Below are positions 1 through 11,894 of a stretch of DNA of 64,000 bases, piece after piece (the first letter of the stretch is position 1; every line of letters starts with the position of its first letter). Source of the stretch: Hemicordylus capensis (taxonomy: Eukaryota; Chordata; Lepidosauria; Squamata; Cordylidae); contig NC_069670.1 of the NCBI RefSeq assembly GCF_027244095.1, forward strand, positions 19,333,820 to 19,397,819, in the 5' to 3' direction. Under the pieces are notes generated by a model. It was not told the origin of the DNA. It did no database searches and saw nothing but the letters and a program-made list of their open reading frames with translations. The position numbers and the translations under genes are program-made.

Positions 1-383
1 GTTTACCCCCAAGGAGTTAATGCTTTTCGATCTCCCATCCGGCATGCTTTTAAACAACTTGGGAAAAGGGCTTGCTCAGAAGGGTGTGACAGCAGGCCCC
101 CTCGGCTCAAAAAGACAAACTCCACTATGCAAGTGAGAGGCAAAACAACTCAAGGTTCACATGCCTAGCGGGGCTGTGTCCATTTCACCATTTGCACCCA
201 GCAACCAGTTGAGGAATAGCCCCACCATTCAAGGTCCTCGGAAGATTCGCTTTCGCTGCTTCAAAGGAACAGGCTCCTAGCCCCTGTGATGGCAGAGGTT
301 AAAGCTATCGTCAGTTGAGGTTTGCCTCAGGAAAGGCAATGTGTGAATCTTGTAAAAAACAAAACAAGTAGACAAGTAGGACG
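1..383. other. No feature assigned
   Basis: Unique-looking sequence without gene or repeat signature that I could recognise. Confidence 0.5.
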
Positions 384-692
384 TAGGAGGCTGCCTTCTG
401 CTGAGGCAGATCCTTGGGCCATCTAGCTCAGGACTGTCTACCCAGACTGGCAGCAGCTTCTCCAAGGTTGCCGGCAGGAGTCTCCCTCAGCCCTATCTTG
501 GAGATGTTGCCAGGGAGGGAACTTGGGACCTTCTGCAGGCAAGCAGGCAGATCTTCTTCCCAGAGTGGCTCCATCCCCTAAGGGGACTATCTTCCAGTGT
601 TCACATGTCTCTCATTCAAATGCAAACCAGGGCAGACCCTGCTTAGCAAAGGGGACAATCCATGCTTGCTACCACAAGACCAGCTATCCTCC
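384..692 (-). repeat. Dimeric 5S/tRNA SINE (- strand)
   Basis: Reverse strand begins with a head containing gctaagcagggtctgccctg and atttgaatgagagac, which matches the internal control region of 5S rRNA genes. It then has a degraded tRNA-like part, a shared body (ctccaaggttg..ggcagcagc) and the tail agtcagacc..ggaagctgcc. Near full length. Confidence 0.85.
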
Positions 693-859
693 ATAGATGC
701 CAGGGAAAGAACTTGAAACCTTCTGCATTAAGATGTTATTTTATTCGCTTTTATGTAAAGCTCATTTTTATGTAAAGCTTTTGTACTTTGTGTTTTGCTG
801 GTCGAATGACCGTAACAATAAAGATTTGATTTGATTATTTTTTATTTTACGTATTTTAT

Positions 860-976
860 ATGTTCTTCCCAGAACGGCCCCATCCCCAAAGGGGAATATC
901 TTACAGTGCTCACACATGTAGTCTCCCATTCAAATGCAAACCAGGGCAGACCCTGCTTAGCAAAGGCAACAATTTC
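860..976 (-). repeat. Dimeric 5S/tRNA SINE, head only (- strand)
   Basis: ttcttcccagaacggcccca through accagggcagaccctgcttag; only the 5S-like head half is kept. Confidence 0.75.
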
Positions 977-1187
977 CAGTGGCCAGGACTCTGGATGCAA
1001 ATCAGAATTCCTTGCCCTTGTGTACGACTAAAGTTACACAAAATAAGCCCCAAACATGTATGCTTTCCTTGGTGCGGAATCTATCCTGGGGAGAAGTCAG
1101 TTTCTTTAGTACTCCACCTAACTGGGACAAATCAACTGTTTTGCCCCAAAGTTTATCGTCTTGGCAACTGGAGATGAGCAAGCGTTA

Positions 1188-1300
1188 AGAACATAACGAG
1201 AGCCCTGCTGGATCACACAAGACAATTCATCTAATCCAGCATCCTGCCTCCGGTAGCTGACAACTGGGTAACTCAGGGAAGTCCCCCAAGGAAAGTGTCA
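1188..1300 (-). mobile_element. CR1 3' UTR end, diverged, - strand
   Basis: agaacataacgagagccctg, ctggatcacacaag, ctaatccagcatcctgcctc. Confidence 0.6.
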
Positions 1301-2802
1301 AGGCAACAGAGACGGATGTTTGGGGGCGGCATGCAAAATTTTGTAATAAAATAAATTAATAAAACTGTCCTCTCCAACTACAGCTGCTCATACTGCCTCT
1401 GAACGTGGAGGTTATAGCCACTGACAGATCTATCCTTCTCCAAGGATTTGCCCAATTCTTTTTTAAAGCCACCCAAGACAGTGGCGATCACCACATCAGG
1501 TGGTTTGGAGTTCCGTAAGTTAATTAAGCATCGCCTGCCTTTCCCCCTTGGAAAGCTGACTTTTGCTTGAGCCGGAAATATTTGGCGGGGGGGGGGGAGT
1601 GAGTCCCACCCCACCATTCCCCCCAAACCTTACCCAGAACACCTGTGGCTTCTGAGCCTTTCCCAGAGCATTCTCTGACTGTGGAGGATAAGCCGCTAAA
1701 TTGCAAAGTGAAACAAATCCTCAGAAAGCCAACAACATTTACAGTACTAATCCCGAGCCGTGTGCCAAGCGAGACAATGCAACTGAACACTGCAGTTGTC
1801 CTGTGCCTGCTCAGGGACTGAACGCCGCCTCTTCAGAAACGAAAACAGACATCCTCAAGAGACTTAACACACCTTCAGGCTCTTCCCCACAAAGCCACAT
1901 TCCGAGACAATTGATGCTGAACCCTCTGTATGGGGCTTTGCACGATGGAACTCCGGCAGGCCTCTGCCCCGAGGGGCTTACAATCTAGAATTTGACACCG
2001 GGAGACAAGAAGAGGGAAATGGAGGCAGAAGCAAACAGGGGAACGATATGCATGCATCTCAGGAGACACACACGGAAAACTGCCCTACACACAGTGAAAA
2101 CCTGAATCATCTTGCATCCATCCTTTTAAATTCAATGGCACCTCCACTTCCTATAGCCTTCCACTCCAGACGATGTCCCCCAGGCCTTGAAAATGACACC
2201 CAATGCAAAACAAAGTTCTGTTTAAAACGATCAAGTCAAAATAGTCAAACCCCTCCGACCCTGGGAGGGCACAGCAGGAGGCCAGGAAGCAAACCTTCCG
2301 AGGCAGGGCTGGTCCGGGGTCAGTGGAAGAAGCGAGCCCAAGACTTCAAGGAGGAACCGAACGCCGCGCGGCTTTATTCCTGCCGATCAGAAGAGAGAGG
2401 AAAAAGAGTGCCCAGCCACCAGCAATCTTTTCCTCCAAAAGGCGCATGACGACTTGCACGAAAACCACAGCGTGTGACCCTGGACTGTCAGGAATTCTCC
2501 AAAGTTCAACGCCTCTGCGGCTGTGATGCAAGGCCTGAAGTATGCGCGCCAGGAAGGGGAACGACAACAAACTGAAAGGATCCATCAGAGACGGAGGATG
2601 CTGTTTTGACGGGATCCTCGTGCATACTGGAGTGCGGGGGGGGGGAGGAGAACAGACTTGGCTAGGGAGGCCACCACCAATTAAATTGTGTGCCTGCACA
2701 CACCCATCATTGTCTGGCTTTGAACAGGCTAAAGTTGATTCACAATGTCACACTATGGAGACAGCTTTCGCCCGAGCCAGGCTGCTGGCCCACCTGCCAA
2801 CA
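1301..2802. other. No gene assigned
   Basis: Mixed sequence with short open frames on both strands but no splice pairs, start context or known motif. G-runs at 1585-1600 and 2635-2648. Confidence 0.5.
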
Positions 2803-2930
2803 CTGACTGGCAGCAGCTCTCCAAGGTTTCGGGGGTGGGGGGAGGAGTATTTCTGCCCGGAGAGACTGCCTGGGATTGAGCCTGAGGCAAAGCAGACGCT
2901 CTACCGCTGAGTGATGCCCCCGCCCCAAAG
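2803..2930 (-). repeat. tRNA-head SINE (- strand)
   Basis: actgactggcagcagctctc to agacgctctaccgctgagtg. Reverse strand has box A (agcggtagagcgtctgc) and a box-B-like tcaatccca; a tRNA-derived SINE without the 5S head. Confidence 0.75.
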
Positions 2931-2941
2931 AGAATTCGCAC

Positions 2942-3160
2942 AGCCCGTGTGGTGTAATGGTTAGAGTGTTCGACTAGGACCGGGGAGACCCGAGTTCAAA
3001 TCCCCCTTCAGCCGTGGAACTCACTGGGTGACTCGGGGCCAGTCACGTCTCTCTCAGCCTAACCGACCTCACAGGGTTGTTGGGAGGCGAAACATACGCA
3101 TGTACACCGCTATGGGCTCCTTGGAGGAAAAGCGGGATAGAAGTGCTAATAATAATGTAT
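2942..3160 (+). repeat. CORE-SINE (MIR type) with L2-like tail
   Basis: tRNA-like head gtggtgtaatggttagag and box B gttcaaatcc, CORE segment (gggtgactcggggccagtca .. cagcctaacc .. cctcacagggttgttg), tail ggaggaaaagcgggatagaa. The CORE segment resembles the MIR core of mammals. Confidence 0.85.
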
Positions 3161-3282
3161 AGAAAGCGTTTTAAGAAGCGTCAAGGCACATTTAAGGTAA
3201 ATAGAAAAAGATGCCCTTGACCAAGTCGGAGCATCGGCCCTTCTAACCCTCGTCCGGCACCTTACACAGTATCGAGAGCAGG

Positions 3283-3362
3283 GCTGCTCCACTTTTGCCC
3301 TCCTGCCGATGCGGGCCCACAACTCCCATAATCCCTGACTAATGGCCACTGTGGCTGGGGAT
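3283..3362. mobile_element. Hairpin hAT, family D, left half only
   Basis: gcagggctgctccacttttg, then acaactcccataatccctga and atggccactgtggctgggga; the right arm is missing. Confidence 0.6.
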
Positions 3363-3389
3363 GCACACTTTCCTGAATACGCCAGGAGA

Positions 3390-3615
3390 TATTTACTTAC
3401 TTTATTTGGATCCTGCTTGCCCTCCAACAAGCCCAGACTAGAGTGGTGCATATGGGTATGTTTTCCTCCGCAACCACCCTGTGAGATAGGTTAGGCTGCA
3501 AGAGAAGTGCCTGGCCCAGAGTCACTCAGTGAGTTTCCTGGCCGAACGCAGATTTGAACTCGAGTCTCCCCAGCTCTTGTCTAACACTCTAGCCACTGCA
3601 CCACACCATCCCTCA
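3390..3615 (-). repeat. CORE-SINE (MIR type), - strand
   Basis: Reverse strand has gtggtgcagtggctagagtg, box B gttcaaatct and the CORE segment; the tail is diverged. Confidence 0.8.
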
Positions 3616-3990
3616 CTGATGCACACACATTGCTCCATCATGGTCCAAAACAACACCGACCACAACAGGGCATGAGTCCCGTATGGGTGCCATCAGAGGC
3701 TGGAACTCATAACCAAACTCAGATTAACGTACTGCAGCCATTGGGTTATAAATAGTTTCCTTTAGGTCAGGACTTTGAGATGCTTTGTCATCTTGAGAGC
3801 AGGAGAAAGAAATGCACGCAGCAGAATAGCTAGCTCCCAGGGACAAGTAGTCCCTAAGGGTTAATGGCCTGAACCTTCTCACTTGGTGAGGCACAGAGAT
3901 GGGTCCTTGAGCCCATTCTTCAGGAGTGGTAAACTAAGGCAGTTGTAAAGCACTGCACCTCAAGTCGGAAGCAGGACCAAGGAAGGCGGG

Positions 3991-4284
3991 GGAGAACTGG
4001 TCATGTGGTAGCAAGCATGATTTGTCCCCTTTGCTAAGCAGGGTCTGCCTTGGTCTGTATTTGAATGGGAGACTGCATATGTGAGCACTGGAAGACGGGG
4101 CCGCTCTGAGAAGAGCACCTGCCTGCTTGCATGCAGAAGGCTCCAAGTTCCCTCCCTGGCGTCTGCAGAAAGGGCTGAGAGACTCCTGCCTGGAGCCTTG
4201 GAGAAGCCGCTGCCAGTCTGTGTAGACAATCGTGGGCTAGATGGACCAAGGGTCTGACTCAGGATATAGTGGTTTCCTAATTCC
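3991..4284 (+). repeat. Dimeric 5S/tRNA SINE (+ strand)
   Basis: aactggtcatgtggtagcaa head, ttgctaagcagggtctgcct 5S-like box, agaagagcacctgcctgctt junction, and an atggaccaagggtctgactc tail. Confidence 0.85.
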
Positions 4285-4886
4285 CAAGTGAGATTTTTAT
4301 CTCTATATAATATAATATCGTTACATTACATATACCTAAGTACCATTTTATGCTTTTTATCCTCTATTTGAAGCTGCTTGTTGTTTATATAGTTTGCAGT
4401 GCTACTGGTCTTGGACGGTAATGAAGTCATCCATTTATATCTCAAGGCAGGGAATCCTTGCCCAGGATCACAACATTTTTACCCCTCTTCAGGGCAGAAT
4501 CAACTCCCAGAGACTTCTCCAGTTCTGCTTTTTAGCTTGGTTTGTACCAGTAAAAAAATTAATCCACCAAATATCAAGAAAAAACAACAGTCAGAAACGC
4601 ACAATCCAAGGAAGTTAAATCAATCAACCATTAACACCCTGGTAAAATCAAGCATTAACACCCTGGTAAAAGGTGGGATCCTGGCCAGGGATCTGACTGC
4701 ATCCAGCAAGGGGGCCTTCCTAGGCAGAGATTCTAGAAGGCTGGCCCCACCACAGAAAAGGCCCTGCAGCTTGTTGAACCCTTCAGTCAGTAATGGGATG
4801 AGGAGCACAGCTCTAGACTTTCCACAATGCATACAAAAAGGAGTACGTGCAGGAGACGGCAGTCAATCAGATGCCTAGATCTAGAT

Positions 4887-5024
4887 CAGGCATCTCCAAA
4901 CTGCGGCCCTCCAGATGTTGCTGAACTACAACTCCCAGCATCCCTAGACACAATTTTTTGTGGCTGGGTATACTGGAAGTTGTAGTTCAGCAACGTCTGG
5001 CGGGCCACAGTTTGGGGATGCCTG
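4887..5024. mobile_element. Hairpin hAT, family B (138 bp)
   Basis: CAGGCATCTCCAAACTGCGG at the left, with its reverse complement ending GGGGATGCCTG at the right. Flanked by a perfect 8-bp duplication atctagat (4879-4886, 5025-5032). Carries GAACTACAACTCCCAGCATC. Confidence 0.9.
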
Positions 5025-5357
5025 ATCTAGATCTTTAACAAATAAGAACCAGCATCTTGAACTGAGCCGGGAAACATTACTAGGGTGCAGTGTTCTCTCC
5101 GAGGTGTGCACATGTTCACGTTTGTTGATGTCCGCTCAGTTCATTTCAGATCCCGCTCAGGTAGACTCAGGAAGGCCTCATTCATGCAGGTGTGCACACA
5201 CTGCCTTGACACTGCCGCCCAGAACAAAACTCATTACGCACAGAACATTGCCAGGGGGATATTGTGGTAGCCACACATCCCAATCAACACTCTGGATACA
5301 ACACAGGCTAAGTCAGAAGAGCCCTCTCTGCTGGGCTAGTTTTCTACCCGCAGGGTT

Positions 5358-5603
5358 ATCCCTGCCGACTGAGCAAAGAGACACCTTTTAAAGTGGCGAT
5401 TCGCTTATATTTAGCAGTGGGAGAGCAACTGGCCCTATCCAACCCCAGCACAGCAGCCTTCCAGTGGCTGTTGCTGGTGTCTGCCTGATGTTTCTTCTTT
5501 AGATTGTGAGCCCTTTGGGGGACAGGGGGCTACCTTATTTATCTTTCTATGTAAACCGCTTTGAGAACCTTGGTTGAAGAGCTGCATATAAATATCCTAT
5601 CCA
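5358..5603 (+). repeat. L2-tailed repeat F
   Basis: tgagcaaagagacacctttt, gggagagcaactggccctat, ttgtgagccctttgggggac, tatgtaaaccgctttgagaa, gctgcatataaatatcc. The family is defined by its many copies here; the 5' origin is unknown and the 3' end is L2-like. Confidence 0.8.
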
Positions 5604-5867
5604 TCGTAGTAATAGGGTTTAAGAATGGGATGGGAGAATACAGGGTCGTTGTCAGGGACTGGTGCAGTCAGGCAGCTGCCGAAGGCCCTCGGAAGAGTCC
5701 ACGGCGGGTCCACAAAACCACCTCCACCCCCCTAGCCTTCAAGTGGTATTGGGGAAGCCCACCCTGAGGCCCATCCAAGTAGGAGAGGACCCATGCTGGA
5801 CTATTTGCTGAAGGCCTCCTGGAGACGGCCCTGAAGGAATCTTTCAAAGACCAAGACGACGACATCC

Positions 5868-6010
5868 GGCATCTACAGCAGCTCAGCTCCAACCCTGCGG
5901 CAGATGCCAGACGACAACTCCCACCATTCCTGACCCTGGGCATGATGGCAGGGAATGATGGGAGTTGTAGTGCAACAACAGCTGGAAGGCCAAAGCTGTG
6001 CAGCCCTGAT
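5868..6010. mobile_element. Hairpin element related to the ACTACAACTCCC families
   Basis: Arms gacaactcccaccattcctg and aatgatgggagttgtagtgc around a short centre, with outer arms pairing weakly. Probably an old hAT hairpin. Confidence 0.5.
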
Positions 6011-6387
6011 CTACGGCCCGGAGTGGTGCGACCTACTCGACCACCCGTGCAGATCCAGCCTGCGAGGACGAGGGTCCACAGGGGCCAGCCACTTATCACC
6101 CACAGACCCGGGAAGCCAATGAGCTCACAACGCCGCTTCCAGACTGAGACAGAACTTCCAGACAGCGGTCAGATTTATTCATTTTTTAGAGCATCTGGAG
6201 GAATGCTGGCATTTCAAAACTAAAGCAGACACACAGCTCAGGTTCGTCAAGAACCTCGTGCTAATGTGGCTTAAGAACTGCTTCCAGGCACGCAAGATGC
6301 GAACGTTTTTGTCCATCGGCTGAGAAGGGGAATTGGACTGGATTTTAAGGTGCTGATATGCCCCAGGTGACTTGCATAATTCAAGCA

Positions 6388-6690
6388 GGAACAGAGGAGG
6401 CTGCCTCATACTGAGTCAGACCCTTGGGCCATCTCGCTCAGTATTGTCTACTCAGACTGGCAGCGGCTTCTCCAAGGTGGCAGGCAGGAGTCTCTCTCCG
6501 CCCTGTCTTGGCGATGCTGCCAGGGAGGGGACTTGGAACCTTCTGCATGCAGGTGATCTTCCCCATCGCCTGAGGGGAATGTCTTCCAGTGCTCATGCAT
6601 GTAGTCTCCCATCCAAATGCAAACCAGGGTGGGCTCTGCTTAGCAAAGGGGACAACTCATGCTTGCTGCCACAAGGCCAGCTGGTGGGCG
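6388..6690 (-). repeat. Dimeric 5S/tRNA SINE (- strand)
   Basis: gaggctgcctcatactgagt tail through gctctgcttagcaaagggga head; near full length. Confidence 0.85.
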
Positions 6691-8359
6691 AGTAACTCTT
6701 TTGTGGGTCTATCTTCAAGGCAGAAAATAGATAGAGGCTATACGATAAGCACAGAAGAGGAAAAGGAAATGATGGAGCCAGGGTGCCTCCTAATACAGAT
6801 CAGCCTAATTATTAAGACAAACCTTGAGTTTGATTAACTGAGAGTTATCCCCCCCACCCGGCATTGATCCTCAACCCCGCTGGGGGCACTTGTAAGCCCT
6901 TGCACGGTCCTCGTGGCTACCCTCCTTGCTTCAGCTGACCAAGTGACTTCCCCGGCCCCTCTTCGGAGATTTCGCACGCAATCTGGGAGACACCCCGCTG
7001 TCTGCCCTTCTCCAGCCTCAGAAGAACCTGTTGAGTTTCAGGAAGCCACCATGCTCCTTGCCGCTCTGTGGGTCAGCACAGCAGGGATGAGCTCCCAGGA
7101 TCCCCACCCAGCTCTGAGCAGGTGCACACACAGGGATGATTGGCTTAAGATCTGTCCCGGAAGGGGGATTGTGGCCCAATGCCGCCTACTTTAAAGAAAG
7201 CTTCGTCCAATTTCTCGCATCGGTATAAAGACTGGATTTCCATCTTACCCAGCAAGGGCTTCAGCCAAGAGAGTTAGAAACCCTGCATACACAGAGCTGA
7301 CTCAAGCCTCGGAATAACCAGATGCGGGTGGTTACACAGACAGGGATGTTGCCTCGTGTCCTGCTGGGTGGGCTTCCTGGAGGGTCCCTGTTGGAAAGCA
7401 GAACCTGGATTTGTTGGATCATAGGTCTCACCCAGCAAGGAGGATCATATGCCCTTGATTAGCCATGATAATTAGGAATGGAACTTCCATGTACAGAAGC
7501 AGCATACCTGTGTCCCAGATGCTGGGGACAAATACCAGGGGGATGACAGTCGCTTATCATAACAGCTACCTGCTATTTTTCACCAGCACATTTTATGCAT
7601 ATGCACGTTGAACCCGACAATTATTTTACTACATTTTCGTTTCATTACGTGTCAGAGTAATGAAAGCATGGGGTGCCGGGTGCGAGGATGCCGGCACGTG
7701 CAACTCCAGCTGCAGATCGCCCAAAAAAGCAAAATACTCATACCTATGATTCTGCCCAAGTCTGTATGTGTCTACATGATTCATGGAGCACATTGTATGA
7801 CATCATGGCAGGGTGGAGAGCGGAAGAGACACGACTGAAGGCTTCTTCTCTTTCCACCCCCTGCTCGCCTCCTTCGCTGCAGCTTCGTCTGCTCGTCAGC
7901 CTCAGACGAATGACACAACAGGAGTCAGTTTTTTCCAAAACAGTCCAGACTTGAGAAACGTGCGCCGTTTCGTTTCAGCGGAGGGGCAGGAGGCACAGCA
8001 CAAGACAGCAAGCAGAAGCCAGTGGAGGAAGACCCTGGAGACCGAAGGGCAAAACGATCCAGCAGAGAACAGGCTTGGCATTGGAGGGCAGCATCCAGCC
8101 CAGGCAAAAAGGCACCCCCTTAGTTAGGAGGTTTTGTCTTCTGGGGGTGGGGAGGGGGGTTGCAGCATTTAGAGAGGCCTGCCGGGTCAAACTAACCTCA
8201 GACACGCTTCACAGTGGCTGGTCAAGAACAGAACCCAAGATGGCAGCCCTCCCTTATTCGGCCCCAACACTGGATATTCAGAGATAGACTGCGTCTGGAC
8301 ACAGAAGCTCCATTTAGCTATAGTGGCAAAAAGCAGTTGATAAGATCCATCCCCTTAGG
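6691..8359. other. No gene assigned
   Basis: Mostly non-repeat DNA with only short open frames. Nothing supportable. Confidence 0.5.
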
Positions 8360-8663
8360 ACCATAGGAAGCTGCCTTATACTGGGTCCGACCAGGAGTTC
8401 ATCTAGCTCATTCGTGCCTACGCCAGGCCTGCTCAATTTTGCCCCCTTCCCTGCTGTTTTTGGACTACAACTCCCATCATCCCCAGCCACAGTGGCCCAT
8501 AGCTGGGGGTTATGGGAGTTGTAGGCCAACATCTGCAGGAGGGCTGATGTTGAGCAGGCTTAGACAATGCTGACCGGCAGCAGGCTCTCCAAGGGTTCAG
8601 GCAGGAATCTTGCCCAGCCCTACCCCGAGAGGCTGGCAGGGACCTTCTGCATGGAGAGCAGGT
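8360..8663 (-). repeat. tRNA-head SINE, split by a hairpin hAT (- strand)
   Basis: aggaagctgccttatactgg .. gcctacgc, interrupted 8424-8560, then tagacaatgctgaccggcag to accttctgcatggagagcag. Confidence 0.7.
8424..8560. mobile_element. Hairpin hAT, family D, inside a tRNA-head SINE
   Basis: CAGGCCTGCTCAATTTTGCC with right end GATGTTGAGCAGGCT. It splits the - strand SINE at 8360-8663 between gcctacgc and tagacaat. A clean duplication is not visible. Confidence 0.8.
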
Positions 8664-9175
8664 GCTCTGGTTATGGGGCTGTCGTTCAGGGGCAGAGGCC
8701 CTGCTCTGCCTGCAGGAGGTCCCAGGTTCAGTCCCTGGAAGCTCCAGGTAGCACTGGGAGAGACTCCTGCCTGAACCAGGGAGCAGAGCTGGCCTTGTGG
8801 CAGCAAGCAGGAAGTCTCCCCTTTGCTAAGCAGGGTCTGCCCTGGTTTGCATTTGAATGGGAGACGACACTCGTGAGCACTGGGAGATCTCCCCCTGAGG
8901 GGCCGCCCTGGGAAGAGCACCTGCCTGTTTGCATACAGAAGGTTCCAAGTTCCTGGCAGCATCTCCATGCTAGGCCTGAGAGAGACTCCGGCCTGCAGCC
9001 TTGGAGAAGCCGCTGCCAGTCTGGGTAGGCAATCCTGAGCTAGATGGACCAAGGGTCTGACTCAGTATGTGGCAGCTGCCTATGTTCTTAACCCTTGGAG
9101 AGCGGCTGCCAGTCTGTGCAGACAGGACTGAGCTGGAGGGACCAAGGACCTGACTCGGTACAAGGCAGCTTCTGT
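8664..9175 (+). repeat. tRNA-head SINE, split by a 5S/tRNA SINE (+ strand)
   Basis: Head tcaggggcagaggccctgct with ggttcagtcc box B (8664-8784); the tail resumes at 9092 (cccttggagagcggctgcca .. ggtacaaggcagcttctgtg). Confidence 0.75.
8785..9091 (+). repeat. Dimeric 5S/tRNA SINE inserted in a tRNA-head SINE
   Basis: gagctggccttgtggcagca head to tatgtggcagctgcctatgt tail. It splits the tRNA-head SINE at 8664-9175, whose two halves join cleanly across it; aacc is repeated at the ends. Confidence 0.85.
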
Positions 9176-10007
9176 GAGCCAGCTGTGCCTCATTGTGAAG
9201 TTAGCAGTGTGCTTCACAGCCCCTATAACATATCCGTGCCCAGCTCCCTCGCAAAGCCACCACACCACGCACACCCAGTTGGGACTTAAAATCCAGTCTG
9301 AACATGGGCACCCACAAACATTTCCCAAGCAGCCAATATTTCAACGCCATATTATTTAATAGCCCCTTCCCCATTTGCCTATGGCAAGAAAGGAAAGCAT
9401 CAAGGCAACCCAACAAGGGAGCCTTCATGAGCTGGACCCCCCAAAAACCCCACCAAACACCCAGCTCAAAGGACTTAACAGGTGTGGGCAGGTGGGTTTG
9501 TCACAACGCTGGTGGGGCGCAGGGCACGCCATGCACTTCTCGTGGGCTAGACTGCAAAGCTGGCTAACAGCCAAGTGAGCCACCGGAGGGCAGCTGGGGC
9601 TGCATTGGACACCCTTTGCTTTCTCTCCGGGCTGAGAAGGAAAGTCGTGGCCGGCCCGCATTCCTGGGCCTTGAGTCAAGGAGAGTGGAGGAGGCTACCT
9701 TGGAGGAGGAGGAGGGGACTCCAGGCACCAACTTCTTCCACGCTGGAGGCCAGAGAGTTGCTTCTCCACTCCGGCGAGAGAGTCTTTAAAAATACATCCC
9801 AGGTGGGGTCGGTGGCGGGGGGGGGAGAGGAGAAAGAGAGCAATTCTGAAGCCTGCAGTTGCAAATCTGTGATCTTGCCTCCGAAAATCAGCTGAGGCTG
9901 GAGCTGGGGAGACGGCTGGAGAGACCTCAATTCAAACCCCCACCCAGCTATGGAGCTCTCCGAGTGATCCGGGGCCACTCGCTCACTCAGCGTGACCTAC
10001 CGCTGCC
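9176..10007. other. No gene assigned
   Basis: GC-moderate sequence; open frames of about 100 codons overlap on both strands, as expected by chance. Confidence 0.5.
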
Positions 10008-10183
10008 CAGGGGTGAAGAAATGTTGCCTCAGCTGATCAGCCAGACAAATTGTTTTACTTGTCAGATGGTTCCTCGAGCTAGGTTGGTACATTACTCATC
10101 AGGACTTCTCCCCGCCACCTCCACTCTCCAGGCATCACTTTTCACTCATCGCAGACTAGTAAACTAGTGGATTTCCTCAGCCC
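10008..10183. repeat. Unassigned repeat X with short inverted ends, copy 1
   Basis: From CAGGGGTGAAGAAAT to GGATTTCCTCAGCCCTT. Shares most of its sequence with 22412-22570 (atcagccagacaaa, ttggtacatt, catcacttttcactc, actagtggattt). Ends are imperfect inverted repeats with CAGGG termini, which suggests another hAT-type element. No clear duplication. Confidence 0.65.
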
Positions 10184-10527
10184 TTAGATGGCCTTGAAGG
10201 AGATTAGAAACATCCGTGGAGGGGGGAAAAAGGAGGAGGAGAGGTCTAACAACAGCTATTATTAGTCGCGATGGGTGAACAGAACCTCCATGTGCAGAGG
10301 CAGTCTATCAGTTACTGGGGAGCAGCCGTGGGAGAAGGAGCTTGCCTTTGGACCCGGATCACCTGGGTGGCTACTACTGGAAGTAGGATGCTGGAAGAGA
10401 CCAAACTTTAAGCCTTTCTTATACGGGCTGAGGCGGTCTGGATCACCCAAGCCCGCCCACCGCCACGGCTTCGCCCTCTTGCCAGAGTCCGGGTCCAAGC
10501 TGCACGGACCACGGCAAAAGGGCAGGG

Positions 10528-10598
10528 CAGGGCTGCAGAAATCCACGAGCGCCGAGTGAAAAGTGATGCCTGATGAGTGGGGGGAAAAGTCCAGAGGG
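10528..10598. repeat. Unassigned repeat X, reversed partial copy 3
   Basis: cagggctgcagaaatccacg, then gtgaaaagtgatgcctgatg, i.e. the right half of family X on the other strand. Confidence 0.55.
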
Positions 10599-10611
10599 TG
10601 AGCAATACATC

Positions 10612-10697
10612 CACACTGGTGGGCCACTGTGCGAAACAGGATGCTGGACTAGATGGGCTTTGGGCCTGATCCGGCAGGGCTGTTCTTATGTTTATGT
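10612..10697 (+). mobile_element. CR1 3' UTR end
   Basis: gtgggccactgtgcgaaaca to ggctgttcttatgtttatg. Confidence 0.78.
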
Positions 10698-11628
10698 ACT
10701 GCTTGGCCAATTAACCTTTTTGCCTGGCGGATAAGCAGAGCCAACCGTTCTTTACCCCGTGTAGGGGTAGAGGGCATGTATAAGAAGAGGGGAGAGCATG
10801 GCACGGGGCGTCCTACTCTACTGGCCTGGTCCCCCCCCACACACAGACAGAGCAAGAGCAAAAGGGAGGCGGAGGAGAGGGACAGAGCGGACCCAAACTC
10901 TCCACAGTCTCACAAGAATGGGCAGGAAAGGCCAAGGGGCCTCTGCTAAATAACTACTATTGTTTTCGACACAAGCCCTAGACAATAGTACCTCTAAATG
11001 AATAGACGGCAATGCAAGACATCATCCTGGGGCGGAAGGCACGGGCTGGTTCAGAAGAAAAGCCCAAGGACCGCCTGCCACCGTAAGAAACCTGCTTAAA
11101 GAAGAGACGCCAGGAAGGGCGCTCCCTCTGCCCACCTCTGCCAGCCCACAGCAGCCAACCAAGCAGTTGAACCTCGTCAATTACAGTTCAACAAAAATGC
11201 ATTGTGAGAGCGACCTCGGGTTTTTAAATATCAGTTTATTTGGGGATTCATAAGCCACATTCGCTGCCAATCACAGCCCAAAGCAGCGTGCAAATCAAAA
11301 CAAAAACCTACCCAAAACAAGCAATACTAATGCATCAATTACACCTTAACAAGTTGTCAGGGTCCACACACACACACACACCCCAACTAATTCAAAGCAA
11401 TGGAGCCAGCGGGAAATGCCTTCGGAAAAGGCCAAGGTTTTACTTGGCGACAGGAGACCAGGGGAGAAGGGGCCCTGCAAACTCCACAAGGGAGGGCATT
11501 CGTGATCGTGAACACCCTCGCCGAGGAGGCCTGGCTCCGTGCCCTCGCTCCCATAAGCCAGGGCCAGAGCCTGCCCCACGGATTCGAGGGAATGGGAGAG
11601 TACATACAAAAAGCAGACCCTTCCCCAG
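10698..11628. other. No gene assigned
   Basis: Contains a short (CA)n at 11369-11381. No gene signal. Confidence 0.5.
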
Positions 11629-11768
11629 CAGTGCTCCCTCTAATAGGTAGGGACTCCCAGACGTTGTTGACTACAACTCCCAGAACCCCCAGTTGCAAAG
11701 GCTTTTGCTTGGGGACTCTGGGAGTTGTAGTCAATAACATCTGGGAATCCCTGTTAGAGGGGACGCTG
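11629..11768. mobile_element. Hairpin hAT, family A
   Basis: CAGTGCTCCCTCTAATAGGT... to ...CCCTGTTAGAGGGGACGCTG. The flanks ttccccag/ctcccaag are only roughly alike. Confidence 0.8.
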
Positions 11769-11894
11769 CTCCCAAGGTCCACAGGCCACCAAAGGGTTAA
11801 AGGACGATGCTGGCACTGAGTCAGGCCTGGAAGACCCAAGTGCGAGGCACCACTTGCACCTTGCTCTTTCCAGAAGTTGGGCCCCAGCTTCAGA

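Noticed and set aside
2942-3010. tRNA gene (box A and box B present)
   Set aside because: Heads of CORE-SINEs and other tRNA-derived SINEs: no cloverleaf closes, and the same text recurs with SINE bodies attached.
8820-8870. 5S rRNA gene or pseudogene
   Set aside because: Only the internal control region is similar, always joined to the same SINE body and tail in many copies.
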